Source: Vulcanimicrobiota bacterium
Lineage (GTDB): Bacteria > Vulcanimicrobiota > Vulcanimicrobiia > Vulcanimicrobiales > Vulcanimicrobiaceae
NCBI GenBank assembly: GCA_003133185.1
Contig: PKWF01000289.1
Span: 1,116-8,495, forward strand
DNA length: 7,380 nucleotides
Direction of reading: 5' to 3'
Shown here piece after piece: positions 1 to 6,702 of this stretch. Position 1 is the first letter of the stretch. Every line of letters starts with the position of its first letter. A model generated the notes under the pieces. It was not told the origin of the DNA, made no database searches, and worked only from the letters and a program-made list of their open reading frames with translations. The translations under genes and the position numbers were made by a program.

Positions 1-1332
1 ATTGCGGCGGCGACACAGTTCGCGGGCGCGCACGTCTGGCTCGTGCGTCTGCCCTCCGTATTGACGGCGGCACTGCTCGTGCCGCTGGTTGTGTGGTTCG
101 CGCAGTTGCTCGGTGCCAGCACGCGCGGAGCGTGGCTGGCGGCAATCGCCGCGGCGTCGGCGCCCATGCTGACGGCGATGACGTCAACGTTCACAACGTC
201 GACGTTCGAAGTCTTCGATTTTACCGCAGTCGCATATCTCGTGGCACGCGGGCTGCTGCGCGCAGAGGGACGCGCATTTTGGTGGGCCGGTGCCTTCGCC
301 GGCTGCGCATTTGAATCGAAGTACGGCATCCTTATCTGGGTCATCGGATTGGCGGCCGGGCTTCTTGCGGCAGGGCCGCGCTCGGCATTTCGCGTGCGCG
401 ACCTATGGATCGGGGCCGGAATCGCCGTGCTGATCGCGTTGCCCAACGTGCTCTGGCAGTTCGTGCACGGGTTTCCCTTCCTGGAAGTCATGCGTAACGA
501 TAGCGCCGGCAATCTCACCGGCACGCCGGTTGAGTTTTTGACCGATCAAGTCGTCGCGCTCAATATCGTGCTCTTGCCGTTGTGGGTGACGGGTATCATC
601 GCGCCGTTTGTCTCGGCGAGGCTGGCGCAGTTTCGGTTTCTGGCGATCGCTTTCGCGGTTTCGGCCCTGCTCGTCTATGCGACGCACGGAAAGAGCTACT
701 ATCTCGCCGGCGCTTTTCCAACGATGTTTGCTCTGGGGGCCGCGGCCTGCACGCGACTGCCGAAGACGGTCGTCGCGATATGGGCGACGCTGGCCGCTGC
801 CAACGGTGTGCTCGCGCTGCCGTTCGTGTTGCCCCTCTACTCGCCCGGCCGGCTCCAGTACGTCATCGAACGATCCGGCTTCAAAGAGCGGCCAGAAGAG
901 GTAGCGACGATGGGTGCGCCGCTCACGCAGATCTTTTCGTACGAGTTCGGCTGGCAGGAGCTAACAAATGAAGTCGAGCGAATTTACGCATCGTTGCCTG
1001 CGGCCGATCGGGGAAAGGCCGCGATCTTCGCGACGCGCTACGGCGAGGCCGCCGCGATCGACGTGTTGGGGCAAAACCTTCCGCCGGCGCTCAGCGGAAA
1101 CAATCAGTACTATCTGTGGGGGCCGCGTGGCTTCGACGGATCGGTCGTGATCGCAGTCAACGTCGACCCCGCGCAATGGTCGCAGTGGTGCGATTCGGCG
1201 CGCGTCGTCGGTAGCTTCGGCGCGTCACCCTACGTCATGCCGCGGGAGCGCGACCGTCCGATCGTTCTCTGTCGCGGCATGCACCCGCGGCTCCCGCAGC
1301 TCTGGTCGCGTTTGAAATTCTACGGGATCTAG
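1..1332 (+). CDS. GT39/ArnT-like membrane glycosyltransferase, 5' end outside window
   Basis: Probable glycosyltransferase of the GT39 (PMT/ArnT-like) superfamily, which moves a sugar from a polyprenyl-phosphate donor to an acceptor on the outer face of the cytoplasmic membrane. The frame is open from base 1. A GTG at 43 is possible, but the 14 codons before it (ending AGAHVWL) continue the family pattern leading into VRLPSVL, so I treat the gene as cut by the window edge; the first loop with the catalytic acidic residues is not visible. The visible 443 residues hold many hydrophobic helices (LTAALLVPLVVWFAQLL, GAGIAVLIALPNVLWQ, AFAVSALLVYATHG). Family-type landmarks are ESKYG, LPNVLWQFVHGFPFLE and HGKSYYLAGAFP. 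The last ~170 residues are mostly soluble and probably extracytoplasmic. Donor and acceptor cannot be told. The stop TAG at 1330 faces the next gene's stop, 12 bases away, in convergent orientation. Confidence 0.85.
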   Translation: MAAATQFAGAHVWLVRLPSVLTAALLVPLVVWFAQLLGASTRGAWLAAIAAASAPMLTAMTSTFTTSTFEVFDFTAVAYLVARGLLRAEGRAFWWAGAFAGCAFESKYGILIWVIGLAAGLLAAGPRSAFRVRDLWIGAGIAVLIALPNVLWQFVHGFPFLEVMRNDSAGNLTGTPVEFLTDQVVALNIVLLPLWVTGIIAPFVSARLAQFRFLAIAFAVSALLVYATHGKSYYLAGAFPTMFALGAAACTRLPKTVVAIWATLAAANGVLALPFVLPLYSPGRLQYVIERSGFKERPEEVATMGAPLTQIFSYEFGWQELTNEVERIYASLPAADRGKAAIFATRYGEAAAIDVLGQNLPPALSGNNQYYLWGPRGFDGSVVIAVNVDPAQWSQWCDSARVVGSFGASPYVMPRERDRPIVLCRGMHPRLPQLWSRLKFYGI

Positions 1333-1344
1333 CACCGGCGGCGG

Positions 1345-1743
1345 TTAGGGCGAGCCAGACGACGTGCCCGTGGATTTCGTGAGCTGGAAGTCGTACTGTT
1401 GCGTTTGGTCTGCAAAGACGGATTGCCCTGAGACCGCCTGCGTATCGTAACCCGCCTTTACGAGGGTCAGCGTGTAGTTGTCGGGCGGAAGCGAAAGAAC
1501 GACATAGTGTCCCTTGGCATCCGTCGTCGCGGTTGCCGATTGAGATGGCGCGTTGATTTGCACTTGGACGCCCGGAATCGGAGCCCCGGTGGTCGCGTCG
1601 GTAATGATGCCGGCAATACCGCCGAGGTCGTCGGCGACTGCCAAGCTCGGGTGGCTCGTGAGGGCTAGAAGAAGCGCGAGCGCGGCCAAAGGCAGGCGCC
1701 ACGCGAAAGATTTGACGATGTTGGTTTTGTTCGACATGCCCAA
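1345..1743 (-). CDS. Small secreted protein with one carboxypeptidase-regulatory-like domain
   Basis: A 132-residue exported protein of unknown role. Residues 1-37 form a Sec signal: basic n-region (NK, K11), hydrophobic core LPLAALALLLALTS, and a likely signal peptidase I site after A-V-A (37) before DD. Residues ~41-122 match the carboxypeptidase-regulatory-like (CarboxypepD_reg) beta-sandwich: GGIAGIITDATTGAPIPGV, then TDAKGHYVVLSLPPDNYTL, KAGYD and a final strand YDFQL. A short Ser/Thr/Gly tail (STGTSSGSP) follows. In other bacteria this domain often sits at the N-terminus of TonB-dependent receptors; here the gene stops right after it, so it is either a stand-alone small protein or a shortened receptor. 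The TTG start at 1743 is chosen because a strong Shine-Dalgarno lies at usable distance; the ATG at 1737, two codons in, is the alternative and leaves the same mature protein. It lies 127 bases downstream of the GH35-oxidase gene on the same strand. Confidence 0.8.
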   Translation of the reverse strand: MGMSNKTNIVKSFAWRLPLAALALLLALTSHPSLAVADDLGGIAGIITDATTGAPIPGVQVQINAPSQSATATTDAKGHYVVLSLPPDNYTLTLVKAGYDTQAVSGQSVFADQTQQYDFQLTKSTGTSSGSP

Positions 1744-1750
1744 TTAGACC

Positions 1751-1759
1751 ATCACCCCC
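1751..1759 (-). promoter_or_regulatory. Ribosome binding site favouring a TTG start
   Basis: On the minus strand this reads GGGGGTGAT, one mismatch from the GGAGGTGAT complement of the 16S rRNA 3' end. The GGGGG core is 11 bases from the TTG at 1743 but 17 bases from the ATG at 1737, so spacing favours TTG as the start of the small secreted protein. This is a reading of sequence spacing only. Confidence 0.55.
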
Positions 1760-1806
1760 GTCCAAATGTTTCAACTTTTCTGTGCAAGATGCGCCGTGTG
1801 CCGTTC

Positions 1807-1836
1807 GGTTGGCCGAGCCCATTCTTGCAACCAACC
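1807..1836. repeat. Inverted repeat GGTTGG/CCAACC downstream of the oxidase gene
   Basis: GGTTGG at 1807-1812 and CCAACC at 1831-1836 can pair as a 6-bp stem around an 18-base loop, with one wobble and one further pair outside. It lies 35 bases past the oxidase stop, in the 127-base gap before the small secreted protein gene. There is no T-run after it, so it is at best a weak or factor-dependent terminator or a regulatory hairpin. The rest of the gap (1744-1870) shows no promoter that I can defend. Confidence 0.25.
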
Positions 1837-1870
1837 AAGCGTTCTCGCCGCCTTCCGGAGGTCGGACTCC

Positions 1871-4800
1871 CTAGATCACTTTGATCGTTGCCATCATGCC
1901 GCCGTCTTCGTGGTCGAGCATGTGGCAATGGAAGACGAAGGTTCCGCGAATTGCCGGATTTCGAAAGTCCACGAGGATCCTTGCCGTTCCGGGAAGGCTG
2001 CGCGTGCCGTGGCGGCGTTGCGCGGGCACGAGCACCGTATCGCGCCACGTCCGCGGATGGATTTGCTCGCCGTTGAGTGCTTCGACCACAAAGTGCACTT
2101 GGTGGATGTGAAAGTCGTGGACTTCATCGGTGTCGTTGCGGATCGTCCACTCTTCGAGCGTCCCCGAACGAGCGACGATCGCAGGTGGCGCGCCCATCGA
2201 AAAGGCGCGGCCGTCGAGGTAGAATCCGGCAGCGTCCTCGGTGAGGGTGACCGTGCGTCGAACAGCGGGCGTCCCCGGAGAAATCCTCGTGTCGCTCGCG
2301 CCCGATAACGTCGACGCCCTCCGCGAGAGGGCGATCTCTGCCTGCGGGGGTGTGCTTGGCGCAAGAATCGCAAGCACGGCCTGCGGATCACGATCGCCGC
2401 CCGAACCACTGTCGTAGCAGCGGGATCGAAGAAGCGTTGGGCCCGATTGCCCCGTTGCGATGAACTCCGCACGGCCGGCCGGGGGGACGACAATGTGATC
2501 GGCCCAAACGACCGCGGGATTTTGGGGATAGGCGCCGACCGGGTAGCCGTCGATCGCGACGATGCCCAGGCGCTCGTTGTCGATTGCGAGATCGAGAACT
2601 CGGCTCGCCGACGCATTCAGAACCCGAAACAACTGCTGCTCTCCCGGCTCGATATCGATCGCCGGCTGCCCGGAGCCGTTTACATTCAAATGCAGGCCAA
2701 CCTCGGGAAGGCACGGCCGGTTCGGCCCCAGGTTGTCGTCGGCGTCGAGCGTATACGATCGAGGCGTCATCTTGCGCGCGTACCAGGGAATCGCCAGGAT
2801 GTTCGGCGTCTCTTGAACGTCGCGAACGACGATGATACGATCGCGCATCGTCGCAAGGCTTGGGACTCGTTCCCACAGGCCCTCGACGATAATTGCCCCC
2901 GCCATGCCGCTGGTGATTTGCCAGTACGCCTCACCATGCACGTGAGGATGATACCAATACATCCCCGGCTGTTGGCTTCTCAATACGTGCACGATGTAGC
3001 GGAGCGACTCCCCCGGGCGAGCCAACGTCATCAGCACCTCGTCCCCGGGCTTCGCGGGCGCAACGTCGAGACCGTGAAAATGAAGATTCACGGCATTGGC
3101 CGTATCGCTTGCGATTGCTAGCCGATTGTGCAGCGTGATATCGATCGTATCGCCGGGACGGACGCGAATCGTCGGCGCCGCGTCGCGGCCGCCGTAGACG
3201 AAATGAGGGCGGCCGGCTTTGCCATCGCCGGCTACGTCGAGGCTCAATTGCGCGACGCCGCCGGTCGCGTGGACTTCCGGAATGTTTGCGAGGGCACGGT
3301 GCGGGTCGGCCAGGGCGTCGACGGTGGTGAAGGAAACGCGGCCAAGCGCGCTCCTTCCATCGAGACTCCATGCAGCAATTGCGATAGCGTTGTCGCCGCT
3401 TTCGTTTAGCATGCCAGCCGGTACCGCAAAGACGCGCGGAAACCCGGGATCGCTGCGATATTGCCCCACCAGCCAGCCGTTGACGTAAATGAAGGCACGA
3501 TAATCCGGCCGGCCGGCGTCGTCGAGGCGCAGGGCCGCGAACCTCTCCGGCGCCAGGGAAACGTGCAGCGCCACGTGCGCGCGATACCAGGTGACACCGG
3601 CGCGAGTAGTCGTTGCGGGCAGCGTCGCCGGCGTCCACGATAAGTCCGAAAACTCCGGGTTCTGCCACCCGGCGATCTCGCCGCCGAGGCCACCCGCGTT
3701 GAGTGGTCCGCGAACCGGATCGGTATTGTACTCGCCGTTACCGAGGATGTGCCACGCGATACTCCCACGCCCTTTGGAAAGCGCGGCACGCAGCATGCCG
3801 CGCGATTGAGCGCCACCGGGATCGCGGCTGAGGTTCTCGTTGTGACCCATGTTTTCGAAGAGCACGGAGATCACGTTGCCGGCGTTAACCCTCAGCGCGG
3901 CCGGCACGATTCTCATTCTTGCCGAGATCGTGCCGTCGTCGCGCGCGATGGCGCTTCCAAGGTAGACGCCGTTGAGCCAAACGGCGGCGGCGCCTGCGCG
4001 ACCGGTCATGCCGGCAAACGCGAATGCGCGTTCGGCGCCGCTTGCCTTGAAGTGCCCGCGGTACCACACGACCCCATGATGGAACCCGTAGTCGTCGACG
4101 CTCAGAAACTCTCTGCGTGAATTGCGTCCGCTTGGCGACGCTGGGGCGCGCAATGGTGCGTCGTCAGCATCTCGCGGGAGCGCGGTAAGCAGCGGCGGCC
4201 ACGCCTGGTCGTCGAAGACGCGCTCGCGCTCCGCGTCGTCTCGATGCGAGCGCCATCCGCTAATTTCCGAGAATGCGATGGGGTGAGATTCCGTCAGCCG
4301 CTCACCCTCGTGCGTGTGATAGGCGCCCAGCGCGTCGCCGGTCCAGCCCCAGTCGATGCCGTCGTACGCAACGGCGAAGACCTGCGAGATGAACGGCACG
4401 TTGATGCCGTCGGCGCGTGCCGCTCGTTGGCGCGCTGCCTGCACGCTCGCCGCGGGATCGTCCTGCATTCCGTAGAGGATGACGCTGCCGCGTCCGCCGG
4501 TTAGTTGGTGGCGCGCAAGCCGGGCGTCGATCGCTGCAAGCCATTGCCGCAGTTCACCTTCATAACGAGAACTCGCCGTTTTCGCGACCGCGTTTCGCGC
4601 GAAGATCCAGTCGGGAAGGCCGCCGCCCTCCGCGCCGTCGTCAATATACGGGCCCGGCTGCGCGATTACGTAGAGTCTCTCTTGCGCTGCAACGTCGAGC
4701 AGCATGTCGACGTCGCGCACTCCAGTGAAATCGTAGGCTCCGGGACGTGGAGAATGGTAGCCCCAGAAGAAGTCGAGCGCGACCGTGTTATAGGCCGCCG

Positions 4801-4975
4801 CCTTTACCTTACGAAATGCATCGCGCCAGAGATTTGGTGCGGGGAGCCGCCAATAATGAAGCTGCGCCGCCCGGATCGGCGTTTTTCGCCCATCGATGGT
4901 GAGCGACGTCCCGTCATATCTGACGACGTGTGGAACGCCCGCCGGCAGGACCTCGCGCGGAGCCGGGTGCGCCAT
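1871..4975 (-). CDS. GH35 beta-galactosidase-like / multicopper oxidase fusion protein
   Basis: One open frame of 1034 codons with two unrelated halves. Residues ~18-250 resemble a GH35 TIM barrel: LHYWRLPAPNLWRDAFRKVK (39-58), FFWGYHSPRPGAYDF (69-83), QPGPY...GGLPDWI (106-124), FSEISGW (235-241). Residues ~290-555 are two beta-galactosidase jelly-roll domains (DDYGFHHGVVWYRGHF at 294-309, VWLNGVYLG at 332-340, IYVNGWLVGQY at 496-506). Residues ~570-1034 are a full three-domain multicopper oxidase: HFHG (632-635), YHPHVHG (675-681), HDFHIH (953-958), and HCH (1016-1018) followed by H1022 and M1027. These supply type 1 (H953, C1017, H1022, axial M1027), type 2 (H632, H956) and type 3 (H634, H676, H678, H958, H1016, H1018) ligands, so a CotA/CueO-like laccase activity reducing O2 to water is expected; the substrate is unknown. 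The glycosidase active site looks altered (see findings). The ATG at 4975 has no Shine-Dalgarno, and a lipoprotein signal lies in frame just upstream, so the true start may be near 5035. Confidence 0.88.
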   Translation of the reverse strand: MAHPAPREVLPAGVPHVVRYDGTSLTIDGRKTPIRAAQLHYWRLPAPNLWRDAFRKVKAAAYNTVALDFFWGYHSPRPGAYDFTGVRDVDMLLDVAAQERLYVIAQPGPYIDDGAEGGGLPDWIFARNAVAKTASSRYEGELRQWLAAIDARLARHQLTGGRGSVILYGMQDDPAASVQAARQRAARADGINVPFISQVFAVAYDGIDWGWTGDALGAYHTHEGERLTESHPIAFSEISGWRSHRDDAERERVFDDQAWPPLLTALPRDADDAPLRAPASPSGRNSRREFLSVDDYGFHHGVVWYRGHFKASGAERAFAFAGMTGRAGAAAVWLNGVYLGSAIARDDGTISARMRIVPAALRVNAGNVISVLFENMGHNENLSRDPGGAQSRGMLRAALSKGRGSIAWHILGNGEYNTDPVRGPLNAGGLGGEIAGWQNPEFSDLSWTPATLPATTTRAGVTWYRAHVALHVSLAPERFAALRLDDAGRPDYRAFIYVNGWLVGQYRSDPGFPRVFAVPAGMLNESGDNAIAIAAWSLDGRSALGRVSFTTVDALADPHRALANIPEVHATGGVAQLSLDVAGDGKAGRPHFVYGGRDAAPTIRVRPGDTIDITLHNRLAIASDTANAVNLHFHGLDVAPAKPGDEVLMTLARPGESLRYIVHVLRSQQPGMYWYHPHVHGEAYWQITSGMAGAIIVEGLWERVPSLATMRDRIIVVRDVQETPNILAIPWYARKMTPRSYTLDADDNLGPNRPCLPEVGLHLNVNGSGQPAIDIEPGEQQLFRVLNASASRVLDLAIDNERLGIVAIDGYPVGAYPQNPAVVWADHIVVPPAGRAEFIATGQSGPTLLRSRCYDSGSGGDRDPQAVLAILAPSTPPQAEIALSRRASTLSGASDTRISPGTPAVRRTVTLTEDAAGFYLDGRAFSMGAPPAIVARSGTLEEWTIRNDTDEVHDFHIHQVHFVVEALNGEQIHPRTWRDTVLVPAQRRHGTRSLPGTARILVDFRNPAIRGTFVFHCHMLDHEDGGMMATIKVI

Positions 4976-5035
4976 GCAGCCGGCGATACCGCAAGCGAGG
5001 AGACCCGCGGCGACGAGCGTTCTAGGGAACGTTAC
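4976..5035 (-). other. In-frame lipoprotein signal upstream of the oxidase ATG, no standard start codon
   Basis: Reading the oxidase frame upstream of its ATG gives 20 sense codons back to a TAA at 5036-5038. They encode a basic and hydrophobic stretch, FPRTLVAAGLLACGIAGC, with a textbook lipobox I-A-G-C directly before Met. The only codons that could open it are GTA (5033-5035) and ACG (5030-5032); there is no ATG, GTG or TTG. AAGGG at 5045-5049 lies 9 bases before the GTA. GTA overlaps the phosphatase stop as GTAA, in the place where coupled genes often have GTGA or ATGA. Either a non-standard start is used, a start was lost by mutation or base-call error, or the likeness is chance. The signal fits a multicopper oxidase that should work outside the cytoplasm. 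Confidence 0.6.
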
Positions 5036-5916
5036 TTAACGACACCCTTGATCGGCGTTGCCGAACCGCTTTCGCCGAGATGCTTGAGACCGAAGATATC
5101 CTCGATGGTGCGCAGCACGCTGTAGTGATTGATCGTTTGGCTATACTGTCCCGGGTTCACGTTGCCGATGAGAATCGTAGGTATCTGGTTTCCCGGGCTT
5201 CCGTCGTTCTCGTCGAAGGTCAGGATCAGTAGGCCGTTATTCGCCCGGTCCCAAGCGATGAGCTTGGGCAGGTTCTTCTTCGCCCACTTATCGCCGGTGC
5301 CGATTGCGCAATCGTGCATGTCGTTACACATGTTCGGCGTGATCCAGGTGAACTGCGAGGGCGGCTTCTTGAGCGGCCCAGGATACACGACGCTCACCGA
5401 GCCGGGAATCTTGGTGAAATTCGGCCACGGAACGTGCTTGCGCATGTAGAGCCAACCGCTCGGGAGACTGTCCGGAACCGCCATGCAGCCCGTGTAACCG
5501 TCGTACGGCATGCTTTCGGCGTAGCCGGTAAACGAGACGCCGGCCTTGAGCAACTCGCTGCCGAGGCTCTGTACGCCAAACGAGACCGGGCATTGGTCTG
5601 AGGAGACACCCTGCGTCGATCCGCTGAAGAGAGCGAGGTAGTTGGGTTCGCTTGGGTGGGTGATCGCAAAGCTCTGCGTCATGTTCGCCCACGTTTTCGA
5701 AAGGCCGGTAATATAGGGAGCTTGCGCGCTGCCGATCACGTCGTCGTACGACTCATTTTCAAAGATCACCAGCTGCACGTACTTCGTGGTAATCGCCGCG
5801 GCGCTCTGCAGATTCTGCACTATCGGTTGAGCAGGAGCCGACGCGCTTGCGCTATTGCAACCAACGAGTGCTCCAACTAAGAGGAGCAGAACCGGCGTTA
5901 ACGTGCGTCTCAACAT
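5032..5916 (-). CDS. SapM/AcpA-type acid phosphatase lipoprotein (phosphoesterase family)
   Basis: A 294-residue phosphoesterase of the PF04185 family, closest in style to the secreted SapM-like phosphatases (phosphatidylinositol-3-phosphatase type) rather than to long phospholipases C. It probably removes phosphate from organic phosphates outside the cytoplasm; the natural substrate cannot be read from sequence. The N-terminus is a lipoprotein signal: MLRR, hydrophobic core, lipobox L-V-G-C with C20 as lipidation site, then a Ser/Ala-rich linker. Conserved blocks in order: FENESYDDVIG (52-62, presumed metal ligands E53 and N54), THPSEPNYLALFSGSTQGV (86-104), GYAESMP (131-137), PNMCNDMHDCAIGTGDKW (194-211), LTFDENDG (232-239), NQIPTILIGN (243-252), INHYSVLRTIEDIFGL (262-277). 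All expected blocks are present and the length is normal for the short form. The start at 5916 is fixed by a strong Shine-Dalgarno. Its stop overlaps the in-frame upstream extension of the GH35-oxidase gene, suggesting translational coupling. Confidence 0.9.
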   Translation of the reverse strand: MLRRTLTPVLLLLVGALVGCNSASASAPAQPIVQNLQSAAAITTKYVQLVIFENESYDDVIGSAQAPYITGLSKTWANMTQSFAITHPSEPNYLALFSGSTQGVSSDQCPVSFGVQSLGSELLKAGVSFTGYAESMPYDGYTGCMAVPDSLPSGWLYMRKHVPWPNFTKIPGSVSVVYPGPLKKPPSQFTWITPNMCNDMHDCAIGTGDKWAKKNLPKLIAWDRANNGLLILTFDENDGSPGNQIPTILIGNVNPGQYSQTINHYSVLRTIEDIFGLKHLGESGSATPIKGVVK

Positions 5917-5923
5917 GTTTCAT

Positions 5924-5929
5924 CCCTCC
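5924..5929 (-). promoter_or_regulatory. Strong ribosome binding site of the phosphatase gene
   Basis: The minus strand reads GGAGGG followed by ATGAAAC and the ATG at 5914-5916, a 7-base gap. It fixes the start of the phosphatase lipoprotein and shows that the gene is translated independently of rpiA, 78 bases upstream. Confidence 0.7.
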
Positions 5930-5972
5930 GAGAAGATGAGGCTGACTTCTGGCGCAACGATGACGCACCTGG

Positions 5973-5987
5973 TTAAGGGAGCCTTAA
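5973..5987. repeat. Short perfect inverted repeat between rpiA and the phosphatase gene
   Basis: TTAAGG and CCTTAA form a perfect 6-bp inverted repeat separated by three bases (GAG). It starts 7 bases past the rpiA stop, inside the 78-base gap. With half its pairs A-T and no following T-run it is a poor intrinsic terminator; it could be a small operator or chance. No convincing -35/-10 pair is visible in this gap. Confidence 0.2.
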
Positions 5988-5994
5988 GTGTGCT

Positions 5995-6699
5995 TCATAT
6001 TCTTGGCAAGGCTCGGACTTCGCCATTCTCGTCTCCGACCATGACGACGTCGGCGATCGATGAAAAGATGCCCGTCGCGACAACGCCGTGGATTGCCCGC
6101 AGCGCAAGATCGAGCGTGCCGGGTTCGTCGATCCGGCCGAAATGACAGTCCAGGATCCAGTTTCCGTTGTCGCTCACAAACGGCATATCCCCGCCCCGCC
6201 GCGTGATTTCAACGTTTGGATTCCAGCGGGAAATTTCACGCACGACGTAGGGTTCGGCAAACGGCACGATCTCAACCGGGAGCGGAAACACTCCGAGCAC
6301 CGAGACTAACTTTGGCGGCGTGACGACGACCACGAAGCGTTCGGCCACGAGAGCGACGGCCTTCTCCCTGAAGAGTGCTCCGCCACCACCTTTGATCAAC
6401 GCCCAGTCCGAAGCAACTTCATCTGCGCCGTCGATTGCAACGGGCATCTCCCGCTCGAGCAACCCGACGAGTGGAATGTTCCACCGGCGACAGAGGCTTG
6501 CAGTCTGTTCCGACGTTGCTACGGCGGCGATCCGCTCGCCCGCCGCGACGCGCTGCGCGACGCGCTCGATGGCCCAATAGACCGTCGTCCCGGTGCCTAG
6601 GCCGATGCACGTGCCGTCTTGCACGAAGTCGTCGACGGCGGCATACCCAACCGCTCGCTTTCCGATGTCGACGACGGGCGATTCGTTCATCGCGGTCAC
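5995..6699 (-). CDS. rpiA: Ribose-5-phosphate isomerase A
   Basis: Cytoplasmic enzyme of the non-oxidative pentose phosphate pathway that interconverts ribose 5-phosphate and ribulose 5-phosphate. The 234-residue length is normal for RpiA. Signature blocks are all present: the phosphate loop GLGTGTT (33-39), TSEQT (62-66), the catalytic DGADEV (90-95; D90 and D93 correspond to the two catalytic aspartates of E. coli RpiA), KGGGGALFREK (103-113; lysine, and E112 as the general base position), and the C-terminal GIFSSIADVVMVGDENG. Nothing essential is missing. The start is ambiguous: GTG at 6699 lies 3 bases after the regulator's stop, and ATG at 6690 removes three residues. Neither has a clear Shine-Dalgarno, so coupling to the preceding gene is likely. 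The upstream MmyB-type regulator is probably co-transcribed; a functional link between the two is not shown. Confidence 0.95.
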   Translation of the reverse strand: MTAMNESPVVDIGKRAVGYAAVDDFVQDGTCIGLGTGTTVYWAIERVAQRVAAGERIAAVATSEQTASLCRRWNIPLVGLLEREMPVAIDGADEVASDWALIKGGGGALFREKAVALVAERFVVVVTPPKLVSVLGVFPLPVEIVPFAEPYVVREISRWNPNVEITRRGGDMPFVSDNGNWILDCHFGRIDEPGTLDLALRAIHGVVATGIFSSIADVVMVGDENGEVRALPRI

Positions 6700-6702
6700 G
6701 CG

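Noticed and set aside
1333..1344. Bidirectional terminator between the convergent genes
   Set aside because: Only 12 bases separate the stops and I see no stem with a T-run on either strand.
1744..1790. Possible promoter TTGAAA ... TCTAAT ahead of the small secreted protein
   Set aside because: The boxes are 20 bases apart and the -10-like box overlaps the ribosome binding site and start codon, so a transcript from it would lack its own start signals.
1235..1834. Minus-strand 199-codon frame across the end of the glycosyltransferase and the small secreted protein
   Set aside because: Arg-rich composition, no motif, and it overlaps the well supported signal-peptide gene in another frame.
1766..3121. 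Long plus-strand frames opposite the oxidase (1766-2308 and 2447-3121)
   Set aside because: They are rich in Arg, Asp and Val without family motifs and lie fully antisense to a multicopper oxidase with all its motifs; GC-rich third positions produce such shadows.
3200..3320. A separate start for the multicopper oxidase at the module junction
   Set aside because: No Met, GTG or TTG start with a Shine-Dalgarno was evident in the linker, and no signal peptide begins there; the frame runs through without a stop.
4505..5125. Plus-strand 206-codon frame opposite the glycosidase half and the end of the phosphatase
   Set aside because: No recognisable domain or Shine-Dalgarno, and it is antisense to two well supported genes.
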